A DNA stretch of 64,000 bases from Amycolatopsis australiensis (GTDB lineage Bacteria; Actinomycetota; Actinomycetes; Mycobacteriales; Pseudonocardiaceae), in assembly GCF_900119165.1 (NCBI RefSeq), contig NZ_FPJG01000006.1:4588001-4652000 (forward strand), in the 5' to 3' direction. Made by a program: the position numbers and the translations under genes. Below the pieces are notes generated by a model that searched no databases, was not told the DNA's origin, and saw only the letters and a program-made list of their open reading frames with translations. Below, piece after piece: positions 25,884 through 33,878 of the stretch (position 1 is its first letter; the number at the start of each line of letters is the position of its first letter).

Positions 25884-27257
25884 TCAGAATTCGAAGCTCT
25901 CGTGGTGGATCTGGCGCCGGGGCACGCGGGCGGCCCGCAGTTCGGCGCGCACGGCGTCGGTCATGCCCGGCGGCCCGCACAGGTAGACGTCGTGCTCGGC
26001 GAGGTCCGGCACCTGCCGCCGCAGCAGGGTCAGCGGGTCGCCGCCGTGCTCGGCACGGGTGCCGGTGAGGATCCACAGGCGCGCGCCGCGCTCGGCGGCC
26101 AGCTGCTCGAGCTCGCGGCGGAACAGGACGTCGGTGTCGCGGCCGGCGCGGTAGAGGAGCGTGACGTCGCCGGGCGCGGCGGGCAGCGCCGGGAACAGCG
26201 CGCGGATCGGCGTGATCCCGACCCCGCCGGCGACGAGCAGCACCTTCCGCCGTTGCCGGGCGGACGGCGTCATCGCGCCGTACGGGCCTTCGGTGACCAC
26301 CCGGGTGCCCGGGCGCAGGGCGGCGAGGGCGGCGCTGTGGTCGCCGAGCGCCTTCACGGTGATCCGCATCCGGCCCGGGTGCACGGCCCCGGACAGCGAG
26401 TACGGCGCGGAGACCCACCACAGGTCCCGGGTGAGGAACCGCCAGCGGAAGAACTGCCCGGGCTCGGCACGCAGCTCGTCCAGGTGCCTGCCGGTGACCA
26501 CGATGCTCACGACGCCGTCGGCCTCCGGGTACACCGCGCCGACGCGCAGCCGGTGGCGTACCGCCTGCCGCACCGGGGTGACGAACCGGTACCAGAGGAT
26601 CGCCGCGCCGGTCGCGGCGTACAGCGTGGACCAGGCGATCCGGGCGGGCAGGTCGGCCATGAACTGGGCGCCGGTGGCGAACTGGTGGCTGAACGCCAGT
26701 GCCATCGCGAGGTAGGTGTAGAAGTGCAGGAAGTACCAGGTTTCGTAGCGCAGCCGCCGGCGCGCCGCGCGGGCGGAGCTGATCCCGACGCCGACGAGCA
26801 GCAGCCCGGCGACGGTCGCGGCGAGCACGTCCGGGTAGCTCAGCAGCAGCGTCGTGGCCTGGCCGAGCACGCCGGTGTGCGCCGAAACCGCATAGCCCCA
26901 GGTGATCAGCAGCCCGTGGGCGACGACGAGGGAGACGACGTAGCGGCCGCCCATCGCGTGCCAGCGGGCGAGCCGGTCGGCGCCGATGCCGCGTTCGAGC
27001 GGGGGGATGCGCGCCATCAGGGCGACGAGCACGACGAAGCCGTAGCCGGCGAGCAGGCCGGTGATCCGCCCGGCGTTCGTGAGCCAGTCGCCCGGCCCGT
27101 GGATCGAGGGCGTACCGGCCCACCAGAGGCCGATGGCGCCGAGCGCGCCCGCGGCGACGAGTGCGAGCACGGCGCCGGGACGCGCCCGGGCCGGCGCGGG
27201 CGTGGCGGCCGGTGCCGCCGCGCCCGGCCGGAGCGGGGCGGGGTGAACGGTGGTCAT
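25884..27257 (-). CDS. Ferric reductase-like membrane flavocytochrome with FNR domain
   Basis: 457 residues. N-terminal half: about six membrane helices of the ferric-reductase transmembrane family, with candidate haem histidines in VSLVVAHGLLITWG and YFLHFYTYLAMALAFSHQF. C-terminal half: ferredoxin-NADP reductase domain with FAD site WWVSAPYSLSGAVHPGRMRITV and NAD site VLLVAGGVGITPIRALFP. It would carry electrons from cytoplasmic NAD(P)H through haem across the membrane. The partners encoded next (FMN-binding protein and ApbE) indicate that an FMN carrier is the acceptor. ATG 27257 follows AAAGGGGG closely; GTG 27275 is an alternative start. Confidence 0.9.
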   Translation of the reverse strand: MTTVHPAPLRPGAAAPAATPAPARARPGAVLALVAAGALGAIGLWWAGTPSIHGPGDWLTNAGRITGLLAGYGFVVLVALMARIPPLERGIGADRLARWHAMGGRYVVSLVVAHGLLITWGYAVSAHTGVLGQATTLLLSYPDVLAATVAGLLLVGVGISSARAARRRLRYETWYFLHFYTYLAMALAFSHQFATGAQFMADLPARIAWSTLYAATGAAILWYRFVTPVRQAVRHRLRVGAVYPEADGVVSIVVTGRHLDELRAEPGQFFRWRFLTRDLWWVSAPYSLSGAVHPGRMRITVKALGDHSAALAALRPGTRVVTEGPYGAMTPSARQRRKVLLVAGGVGITPIRALFPALPAAPGDVTLLYRAGRDTDVLFRRELEQLAAERGARLWILTGTRAEHGGDPLTLLRRQVPDLAEHDVYLCGPPGMTDAVRAELRAARVPRRQIHHESFEF

Positions 27258-27323
27258 GCCCCCTTTGTCCGGCACGGACCTGTACCGGAGGTGGGCGGTT
27301 CCTGTGGGAATCCTTTGAAGCCG

Positions 27324-27959
27324 CTACATCGCGACGCGGATCCGGGGTTCGGTCTTCGCCTGGACCTCGTCGAAGGTGACGCCGGGCGCGAGTTCGGCCA
27401 GCTCCAGCCCGGCCGGGGTGACGTCGAGGACGCACAGGTCGGTGATGATCCGCTGGACGACGCCGCGGCCGGTGTAGGGCAGCGAGCACTCCTCGACGAT
27501 CTTGGCGCTGCCGTCGCGGGCGACGTGCTCCATCAGCACGATGACCTGCTTCGCGCCGTGGACCAGGTCCATCGCGCCGCCCATGCCCTTGACCATCTTC
27601 CCGGGGATCATCCAGTTCGCCAGGTCGCCGGACGCGGAGACCTGCATGGCGCCGAGGATGGCGGCGTCGATCTTGCCGCCGCGGATCATGCCGAACGACA
27701 GCGCGGAGTCGAAGAACGACGCGCCCTTGCGGACGGTCACGGTCTCCTTGCCCGCGTTGATCAGGTCGGGGTCGACCTCGTCCTCGGCCGGGTACGGGCC
27801 GACGCCGAGGATGCCGTTCTCCGACTGCAGGACGAGCTCGACGTCGTCCGGGACGTGGTTCGGGACCAGCGTCGGCAGGCCGATCCCGAGGTTGACGTAG
27901 TCGCCGTCGCGCAGTTCGGCGGCGGCGCGGGCGGCCATCGCGGTGCGGGTCCAGGCCAT
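27324..27959 (-). CDS. scoB: 3-oxoacid CoA-transferase subunit B
   Basis: 211 residues, beta subunit of a class I CoA-transferase (succinyl-CoA:3-ketoacid or 3-oxoadipate type). The catalytic glutamate lies in [14 protein letters not shown] (E47), which forms the glutamyl-CoA thioester; [10 protein letters not shown] near the N-terminus and [15 protein letters not shown] are conserved. One base separates it from the subunit A stop upstream. The pair is controlled in all likelihood by the divergent IclR gene at 28834. Whether it serves acetoacetate (ketone bodies, homogentisate pathway) or 3-oxoadipate cannot be decided from sequence. Confidence 0.93.
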   Translation of the reverse strand: MAWTRTAMAARAAAELRDGDYVNLGIGLPTLVPNHVPDDVELVLQSENGILGVGPYPAEDEVDPDLINAGKETVTVRKGASFFDSALSFGMIRGGKIDAAILGAMQVSASGDLANWMIPGKMVKGMGGAMDLVHGAKQVIVLMEHVARDGSAKIVEECSLPYTGRGVVQRIITDLCVLDVTPAGLELAELAPGVTFDEVQAKTEPRIRVAM

Positions 27960-27960
27960 C

Positions 27961-28737
27961 TCAGGCGACCTCCCCGGTACGCACGGTGCGCTTCTCGATC
28001 GGCTTGTCCGCGGCCTGCTCCGGCGTCAGCGGCACCACGCGGTGCACGAACGCGCCGGGCAGGTGCACGGCGTCCGGGCCGAGTTCGCCGGGCTCGACGA
28101 GCTGCTCGACCTCGGCGATCGTCACCCGCCCGGCCATCGCCGCGAGCGGGTTGAAGTTGCGGGCGGCACGGGCGAAGACGAGGTTGCCGTGCCGGTCGCC
28201 GCGCCACGCGCGGACCAGCCCGTAGTCGGCGACGATCGCGTGCTCGAGCAGGTATTCCCGGCCGCCGAACGTCTGCTTCCGCTTCGGCGGGCTCGCCTTC
28301 TCGACGGCGCCGGTGGCGTCGTACTTCCACGGCAGGCCGCCGTCGGCGACCTGGGTGCCGATGCCGGTGGCGGTGAAGAACGCGGGGATGCCGGACCCGC
28401 CGGCGCGCAGCCGCTCGGCGAGCGTGCCCTGCGGGGTCAGCTCGACCTCCAGCTCGCCGGCGAGGTACTGGCGCGCGAACTCCTTGTTCTCGCCGACGTA
28501 GGAGGCGACGACCCGGCGCAGGCGGCCGGCGCCGAGCAGGACGCCCAGGCCCCAGCCGTCCACCCCGGCGTTGTTCGAGACGACTTCGAGGTCGGCGGTC
28601 CCGGCCTCGAAGAGGGCGTGGATGAGGACGGCGGGCACGCCGCACATCCCGAACCCGCCCACCGCGAGCGTGGCGCCGTCCGGGATGTCGGCGACGGCTT
28701 CCGCGGCCGACGCGATCACCTTGTCCATGGCCGTCAT
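27961..28737 (-). CDS. scoA: 3-oxoacid CoA-transferase subunit A
   Basis: 258 residues, alpha subunit. The family signature [21 protein letters not shown] and the following [15 protein letters not shown] are clear. It forms a heterotetramer with subunit B and moves CoA from succinyl-CoA to a 3-oxoacid such as acetoacetate. The start is at 28737, with a second in-frame ATG three codons later (MDKVIASAA); neither has a strong ribosome site. It is divergent from the IclR-family gene, with ~95 bp between them. Acetoacetate is a product of the homogentisate operon at 35.8-39 kb, a possible metabolic link. Confidence 0.92.
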   Translation of the reverse strand: MTAMDKVIASAAEAVADIPDGATLAVGGFGMCGVPAVLIHALFEAGTADLEVVSNNAGVDGWGLGVLLGAGRLRRVVASYVGENKEFARQYLAGELEVELTPQGTLAERLRAGGSGIPAFFTATGIGTQVADGGLPWKYDATGAVEKASPPKRKQTFGGREYLLEHAIVADYGLVRAWRGDRHGNLVFARAARNFNPLAAMAGRVTIAEVEQLVEPGELGPDAVHLPGAFVHRVVPLTPEQAADKPIEKRTVRTGEVA

Positions 28738-28833
28738 CTCAGGGCACGGGCTGCCGGGCGGTCAATCAGTGAACGCGGTCCACCAGCGGATTGTTCGCCT
28801 CACGGTCGTAATCAGTGGGGTAGTGTCCATTCA

Positions 28834-29598
28834 GTGGACGCACCCGCAGACCTGGTCGGCCGGACCCACCGCGCGTTGCGCGCCGTGGCGGCGCACGAGC
28901 CCGGCGGCGCGACGACGACGGCGGTGGCCCGCGCAGCCGGGCTGCCCCGGCCGACCGTGCACCGGTTGCTGACGTCGCTGCAGGGCGTCGGCCTGGTCGA
29001 GCGCGAGCCGGAGACCGATCACTGGGTGCTGGGACCGGAGCTGTACTTCCTGGGCGTGGCGGCGGGCCGGCGGTACGACGTCACGGAGGCGGCGCTCCCG
29101 GTCGTCCGGCGGCTGGCGCTGGCGACTGGGGAGAGCGCGTTCTTCTCGGCGCGGCGCGGGGAGGAGACGATCTGCCTGATCCGCGAGGACGGCCCGTTCC
29201 CGATCCGCAGCCACGTCCTGTTCGAAGGCGCGCGGTTCCCGCTGGGCGTGGTCTCGGCGGGCATGGTGATCCTGGCCCACCTGCCGGAGCGCGAGGTCGC
29301 GGACTACCTGCGCCACGTGGACCTGACGGCGGACTACGGGCCACAGCACGCCCCGGCGGAGATCCGCCGGCACATCGCGGCGACGAGGAAGAACGGCTAC
29401 GCGCTGAACCCGGGCCTGGTGGTGGAGGGCAGCTGGGGCCTGGCGGCCGCGGTGTTCGACCAGGCGGGTTCGCCCCGCTGGGCGCTGACCCTGACGGGCG
29501 TGGAACACCGCTTCGGCGCGGCGCGGGTTCCGCAGCTGGGTGCGTTGCTGCTGCGGGAGGCGCACGCGCTGTCCGAGACGCTGGCCCGCCGGTCGTGA
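28834..29598 (+). CDS. IclR-family regulator (divergent from scoAB)
   Basis: 254 residues. N-terminal winged helix (RTHRALRAVAAHEPGGATTTAVARAAGLPRPTVHRLLTSLQ) and C-terminal IclR effector domain (about 75-250). The GTG start at 28834 falls inside an inverted repeat GTCCA-N5-TGGAC (28825-28839), so the transcript is probably leaderless or nearly so and the repressor may bind over its own start. The divergent position points to control of the CoA-transferase genes, as for PcaR/KipR-type regulators. It converges on the next IclR gene with only 39 bp between stops. Confidence 0.9.
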   Translation: MDAPADLVGRTHRALRAVAAHEPGGATTTAVARAAGLPRPTVHRLLTSLQGVGLVEREPETDHWVLGPELYFLGVAAGRRYDVTEAALPVVRRLALATGESAFFSARRGEETICLIREDGPFPIRSHVLFEGARFPLGVVSAGMVILAHLPEREVADYLRHVDLTADYGPQHAPAEIRRHIAATRKNGYALNPGLVVEGSWGLAAAVFDQAGSPRWALTLTGVEHRFGAARVPQLGALLLREAHALSETLARRS

Positions 29599-29637
29599 GC
29601 CCGAACAGGGTCAGAACCCGGTTTCTCACTCACGACC

Positions 29638-30327
29638 TCAGCCGAGCAGGGCGCTCAGCCGTTGCGCCGCCGCCATCACCAGGTGGCCCAGCGCGTCCGG
29701 ATCCGGGGCTTCGAACAGGGACAGGCCGATGCTCGTCTCCGGCTGGTCGCGGCCGGTGCGGACGACCGCCGAAATGCCCGTGATGCCCGGGGCGATCTCG
29801 CCCGTCGACACCGCGAACCCGCGCTCCCGCGCCCGCGTCACCTCGGCGCGTTCGCCGGGCACGGGCGGGCCGGCCGCCAGGATGGCCAGGCCCGCCGAGC
29901 CGCGGGTGATCGGGTCCAGCTGGCCGGTGCGGAACGCCACGTGCATCGCCGCCCGGCGGGGCTCGACGATCATCAGCATCCGCACCTGCTCCGCGTTCTC
30001 CCGCACCACCAGGTGCGCCGACGCCTGCGCCGAGTCCGTCAGCTCCTCCAGCACCGGCCGGGCCAGCGTGCGCAGGTCCTGCTCGACCGGCTCGGCCAGC
30101 CGGACCAGGCCGGTGCCCAGCGAGATGCGCTTGAACCGGTCACGACGGCACAGGTAGTGCGCCTCCAGGGTCCGCACCAGCCGGTGCGCGACCGTGCGGT
30201 GCACGCCGATGCCGTCGGCGATCTCGGTCAGCGTCAGCCCCCGCGGGTGCTGCACCAGCAGTTCCAGCACCTGCAGCCCGTGGTGCAGCGTCTTCGAGGT
30301 CCCGGACGCGGGCAGCGTCGATTCCAC
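29638..30327 (-). CDS. IclR-family regulator of the 30.4-35.2 kb operon
   Basis: 229 residues, IclR type: HTH in LQVLELLVQHPRGLTLTEIADGIGVHRTVAHRLVRTLEAHYL, then the effector domain. GTG 30327 is favoured because AGGGAG lies six bases upstream; a TTG at 30351 would add eight residues but lacks support. It is divergent from the SnoaL-SDR-SDR-flavoprotein-MFS operon, and a perfect 25-bp palindrome lies between them at 30375-30399, so it most likely represses that operon until the substrate or a CoA/keto intermediate appears. Confidence 0.9.
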   Translation of the reverse strand: MESTLPASGTSKTLHHGLQVLELLVQHPRGLTLTEIADGIGVHRTVAHRLVRTLEAHYLCRRDRFKRISLGTGLVRLAEPVEQDLRTLARPVLEELTDSAQASAHLVVRENAEQVRMLMIVEPRRAAMHVAFRTGQLDPITRGSAGLAILAAGPPVPGERAEVTRARERGFAVSTGEIAPGITGISAVVRTGRDQPETSIGLSLFEAPDPDALGHLVMAAAQRLSALLG

Positions 30328-30374
30328 ACACGGCTCCCTTGACTCCGCCAAGACGGCGACCTACTGTCTCACAC

Positions 30375-30399
30375 ATATTCGCACGCTGCGTGCGAATAT
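30375..30399. promoter_or_regulatory. Perfect palindromic operator (IclR type)
   Basis: ATATTCGCACG-CTG-CGTGCGAATAT: 11-bp arms without mismatch around three bases, AT-richer than the surroundings, midway between the IclR gene and the operon start at 30436. Confidence 0.85.
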
Positions 30400-30435
30400 A
30401 GCACATTAAGCCGGACGGGACAACGGAGGTTCCGC

Positions 30436-30825
30436 ATGCAGGTGGCGACCGAGGACGTCGTGGCCGTGCACCAGCTCTACGGCCGCCAGAGTCACGCCAT
30501 CGACTCGGGCGACGCCGCCGGCTGGGCCGCCACCTTCACCGCGGACGGCGAGTTCCGCTCGCCCACCTATCCCGAGCCGGCCACCGGCACGGCGGAGCTG
30601 ACCGCGTTCGCCGAGCGCTTCCACGCGGCGGGCGAACACCTCCGGCACGTGGTCAGCACGATCCACGTCCGCCCGGGTGCCACCCCGGACACCCTCCGCG
30701 CCGACGCCTACCTGCAGATCGTCGCGAGCACGCACCTGGTGCGCCTGACCGTCCTCGACGACGAGCTGGCCCGCACCGGCGGCGGCTGGCGCGTCCGGCG
30801 GCGGACCGTCCACCGCGATTCCTGA
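30436..30825 (+). CDS. SnoaL-like/NTF2-fold small protein
   Basis: 129 residues of the SnoaL_4 type: AVHQLYGRQSHAIDSGDAAGWAATFTADGEFRSP is the hallmark helix-strand start, and the C-terminal strand GGGWRVRRRTVHRD is typical. The family includes cyclases, dehydratases, ketosteroid-isomerase-like enzymes and small dioxygenase subunits. ATG 30436 follows GGAGG. First gene of the operon with two dehydrogenases and a flavoprotein; a dehydration or isomerisation of a cyclic ketone would suit, but the chemistry is not established. Confidence 0.82.
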   Translation: MQVATEDVVAVHQLYGRQSHAIDSGDAAGWAATFTADGEFRSPTYPEPATGTAELTAFAERFHAAGEHLRHVVSTIHVRPGATPDTLRADAYLQIVASTHLVRLTVLDDELARTGGGWRVRRRTVHRDS

Positions 30826-30848
30826 TCCACGAAAGAGAGAAGAGCACC

Positions 30849-31682
30849 ATGACGACCCACGAGCCCACCGGTCCCGGGCGGGTCCTGCACCAGCCGGTCA
30901 CGGCGCGGTACCCCGAGTTTCCCGGCAAGGTCGCCGTGGTCACCGGCGCGGCCCGCGGGATGGGCGCCCGCTTCACCGCCGCGCTCGCCACGCGCGGGGT
31001 CGACGTCGTCGGCGGCGACATCGACGGCGACGCGATGGCCGCCACCGCCGCCGAGCTGGCCGGCGCGCTCGCCGAAAGCTCACTGGAGGCCAAGCCCGGC
31101 CGGATCGTGCCCGCCACCCTCGACGTCACGAAGGCCGAAGACCACCTCGCCCTGGCGCGGCAGGCGACCGACGAGTTCGGGCGGCTCGACTTCTGGGTCA
31201 ACAACGCCGGCATCTTCCCGTTCGCCGAGGTCCCGGACATCACGCCGGAGCAGATCCGCGCGACGCTGTCGGTCAACGTCGAAGGCGTGCTGTTCGGTGC
31301 CCAGGCCGCGGCGAAGCACCTGAAGCCCGGCGGTGCAATCGTCAACATGTCCTCGGTGTCGGCGGTGCGCGTCCGCAAGGGCCGCGGCGCCTACTGCAGC
31401 TCGAAGGCCGCCGTCGCGCACCTCACCGAATCCCTCGCCGTCGAGCTGGGTGACCGGGGCATCCGCGTCAACTCGATCGCGCCCGGCTACATCGACACCG
31501 AGATGACCCGGTGGATCCAGGACGACGCGCCGGCACTGGCCAGGGCGCTCGACGCCGTCCCGCTGCACCGGATCGGCTCGCCCGAGGAGGTCGCCGGCGT
31601 GCTGCTGTTCCTGCTGTCGGACAGCGCCCGGTACGTGACCGGGCACAGCATCGCCGTCGACGGCGGGTCCCGCCATGTCTGA
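30849..31682 (+). CDS. SDR-family NAD(P)-dependent oxidoreductase
   Basis: 277-residue classical short-chain dehydrogenase with a ~30-residue N-terminal extension. Cofactor site VAVVTGAARGMGARF, NNAG motif VNNAGIFPF, catalytic Ser-Tyr-Lys in MSSVSAVRV...AYCSSKAAV, and the C-terminal GGSRHV. The aspartate in GGDIDGD after beta-2 suggests NAD(H). Follows the SnoaL-like gene by 23 bp behind AAAGAGAGAAG and overlaps the next SDR by 8 bp. Likely oxidises an alcohol of the operon's substrate. Confidence 0.92.
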   Translation: MTTHEPTGPGRVLHQPVTARYPEFPGKVAVVTGAARGMGARFTAALATRGVDVVGGDIDGDAMAATAAELAGALAESSLEAKPGRIVPATLDVTKAEDHLALARQATDEFGRLDFWVNNAGIFPFAEVPDITPEQIRATLSVNVEGVLFGAQAAAKHLKPGGAIVNMSSVSAVRVRKGRGAYCSSKAAVAHLTESLAVELGDRGIRVNSIAPGYIDTEMTRWIQDDAPALARALDAVPLHRIGSPEEVAGVLLFLLSDSARYVTGHSIAVDGGSRHV

Positions 31683-32451
31683 GTACCCGGACGTCGTGCT
31701 GGTCACCGGCGCGGCGGGCGGCCTGGGCGCGTCCCACGCCCGCGCGCTCGGCGCCCTCGGGGTCCACGTGTGCGTCGCCGACGTCGCCGACCCGTCCGAT
31801 GTGGTCGGCAAGATCGTCGCCGGCGGCGGATCGGCGTCGGGGCACCACCTCGACGTCACCGACGCCGGTCAGTGGGACGCCGTGATCGCGGAAATCGAAG
31901 CCGGGCAAGGGAAACTCGGCGGGCTGGTCAACAACGCCGGGATCTCGCGGCGGCTGGAGTTCATGGACACCTCCGCCGACGTGTGGGATCAGGTCCTCGC
32001 GGTCAACCTGACCGGGCCGTTCCGCGGGATGCGGGCGGCCGCGCCCCTGCTGCGCGACTCCGGCGGCGGATCGATCGTCAACATCTCGTCGATCTCCGGT
32101 CAGATCGGTTACTTCTCGCCCGCGTACTCGGCCGCCAAGTGGGGCTTGACGGGCCTTTCGAAGTCGGCCGCCGGGAACTTCGCGAAGTGGGGCATCCGAG
32201 TCAACTCCGTCCACCCGGGACTCGTCGGCACGGCGCTGCTCGCGGGTGCCGACGCGTTCGTCCGGTCCGCTGTGGACAGTGTGCCGGCGGGCCGGATGGG
32301 CCGTCCCGAGGAGATCACCGACGCCGTGCTCTTCCTGCTGTCGAACCGGTCCACGTACATGACCGGCAGCGAGGTCACCGTCGACGGCGGCCTCGTCTCC
32401 AACGGGCTCTACCACCGCATTGTCGCGGAGTCGGGAGGTGATCTCGGATGA
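31675..32451 (+). CDS. SDR-family NAD(P)-dependent oxidoreductase
   Basis: 258 residues, classical SDR. VLVTGAAGGLGASHA (cofactor), LVNNAGISRR, catalytic Ser in NISSISGQIGYF and YSAAKWGLTG, C-terminal DGGLVSNGLYHR. It resembles the 3-alpha/20-beta-hydroxysteroid dehydrogenase-like group, which act on alicyclic alcohols. It overlaps the previous SDR by eight bases and the flavoprotein by four (ATGA), so two different SDRs act in one coupled unit, perhaps on two hydroxyls or successive steps. Confidence 0.92.
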   Translation: MSEYPDVVLVTGAAGGLGASHARALGALGVHVCVADVADPSDVVGKIVAGGGSASGHHLDVTDAGQWDAVIAEIEAGQGKLGGLVNNAGISRRLEFMDTSADVWDQVLAVNLTGPFRGMRAAAPLLRDSGGGSIVNISSISGQIGYFSPAYSAAKWGLTGLSKSAAGNFAKWGIRVNSVHPGLVGTALLAGADAFVRSAVDSVPAGRMGRPEEITDAVLFLLSNRSTYMTGSEVTVDGGLVSNGLYHRIVAESGGDLG

Positions 32452-33878
32452 GCGGGCAGGAGTACGACGTCGTCGTCGTGGGCGGCGGGGGAGCGGGGCT
32501 GGCCGCCGCCGTGTCCGCCGCCGAACACGGCGGGTCCGTCCTGCTGTTCGAAGCCGAGAAGGAGCTCGGCGGCTCGACGCAGCTGTCGGCGGGCATGTTC
32601 ACCGCCGCCGGCACGAGCGTCCAGCGGGCCTTGGGCATCGAGGACACGCCGGAGCGGTTCTTCCAGCACTACATGGACCTCAACCAGTGGCGGCTCAAGC
32701 CCGGGCTGGTGCGGGCGTTCTGCGAGGAGTCCGGCCCGGCGCTGGAATGGCTGATCGGCCTGGGCGCCGAGATTCCCGCGAAAGTGTCGCACAACGCGCA
32801 CGCGCCGGGCCTCACCCGCGCCGGGGTCGAAGACGTCTGGCGCGCGCACGTGCCGAAGGACCAGGGTTACGGCCTCGTCCAGGTCCTCGACCGGGCGAGA
32901 CGCGCGGCCGGTGTCGAAGCCGTGCTGAACACGCGCGTCGAGCGGCTGCTCGTCGAGGGCGGCCGCGTCACCGGCGTGGTCGCCGACGGGATCGACGTGC
33001 CCGCGGACGCCGTCGTCGTCACGACCGGCGGGTTCGCCCAGGACCCGGCCCTCGTCTCGCGGTACTACCCGGCCGCCGGCGCGGCGGGCGAGGACCTGTT
33101 CGTCGTCGCGGCGGAAGGTTCCCGCGGCGATCACCTCGCGTTCGGGGCGCAGGTCGACGCGGCGATCGCCGGCGACGGCTGGGGCCTGCTGCTGCCCACC
33201 GCGTACTTCCAGCGGCTGCACCACTGGCAGTCCGGCTTCCCGCCGGTGTCGCGGGTGCTGGTCAACGCCCACGGCCGCCGGTTCATGGACGAGGACGCCT
33301 CCTACGCCGTGTCCGGCGGGATCATCGACGCCCAGGACGGTCCCGTATGGACGGTCTTCGACGAGCGGGCGCGGCTGAGCCTGCCCGCCGGGTACGCGCA
33401 TTGGGACGCCGGCCACGTCCTGGCCGAAGCCGACGCCGGGCGGACCGTCCGCGCGGACAGCGTCGAAGAGCTGGCCGGGAAGCTGGGCGTGGCCGCCGGC
33501 GCGCTGCGGGCGACGCTCGACCGGTGGAACGCGCACCTGCCCACCGGCGAGGACCCGGACTTCCTGCGGCACGAGACGCTGAAAGCCAAGGGCCGCACGG
33601 CACCACCCGAGCCGATCGCGACACCGCCGTTCTACGCGGCGCGCACGCTGCCCGCCGAGCTGGTCTGCACCCACGCCGGGCTGGAGATCGACGGCACCGC
33701 CGCCGTGCTCGACGCGCGGGGCGAGCGCGTGCCCGGCCTGTTCGCCGCGGGGGAGGCCGGAGCCGGTGTGCTCGGGCCGCGGTACGTCGGCGGCGGGAAC
33801 GCCGTCGCCAACGCCATCACCATGGGCCGGGTCGCCGGCCGCACCGCCACTCACTCACCGTCGAGGAGCACCCCATGA
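32448..33878 (+). CDS. FAD-dependent dehydrogenase (fumarate reductase/ketosteroid dehydrogenase-like)
   Basis: 476 residues. FAD fold YDVVVVGGGGAGLAAAVSAAEHG, ELGGSTQLSAGMF and the C-terminal GPRYVGGGNAVANAITMGRVAG define the FAD_binding_2 family with 3-ketosteroid-delta-1-dehydrogenase, fumarate reductases and urocanate-type reductases. It would desaturate or reduce next to a carbonyl. It is shorter than typical KstD (~560) and has no haem domain. Position after two SDRs suggests oxidation of a ring alcohol to a ketone, then 1,2-desaturation. The start overlaps the SDR stop; the stop overlaps the MFS start. Confidence 0.88.
   Translation: MSGQEYDVVVVGGGGAGLAAAVSAAEHGGSVLLFEAEKELGGSTQLSAGMFTAAGTSVQRALGIEDTPERFFQHYMDLNQWRLKPGLVRAFCEESGPALEWLIGLGAEIPAKVSHNAHAPGLTRAGVEDVWRAHVPKDQGYGLVQVLDRARRAAGVEAVLNTRVERLLVEGGRVTGVVADGIDVPADAVVVTTGGFAQDPALVSRYYPAAGAAGEDLFVVAAEGSRGDHLAFGAQVDAAIAGDGWGLLLPTAYFQRLHHWQSGFPPVSRVLVNAHGRRFMDEDASYAVSGGIIDAQDGPVWTVFDERARLSLPAGYAHWDAGHVLAEADAGRTVRADSVEELAGKLGVAAGALRATLDRWNAHLPTGEDPDFLRHETLKAKGRTAPPEPIATPPFYAARTLPAELVCTHAGLEIDGTAAVLDARGERVPGLFAAGEAGAGVLGPRYVGGGNAVANAITMGRVAGRTATHSPSRSTP

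Noticed and set aside
28766..28800. Extra inverted repeats (ATCAGTG-type) between scoA and the IclR gene as IclR operator
   Set aside because: Arms are short and imperfect; only the GTCCA/TGGAC repeat at the GTG start is clear enough to report.
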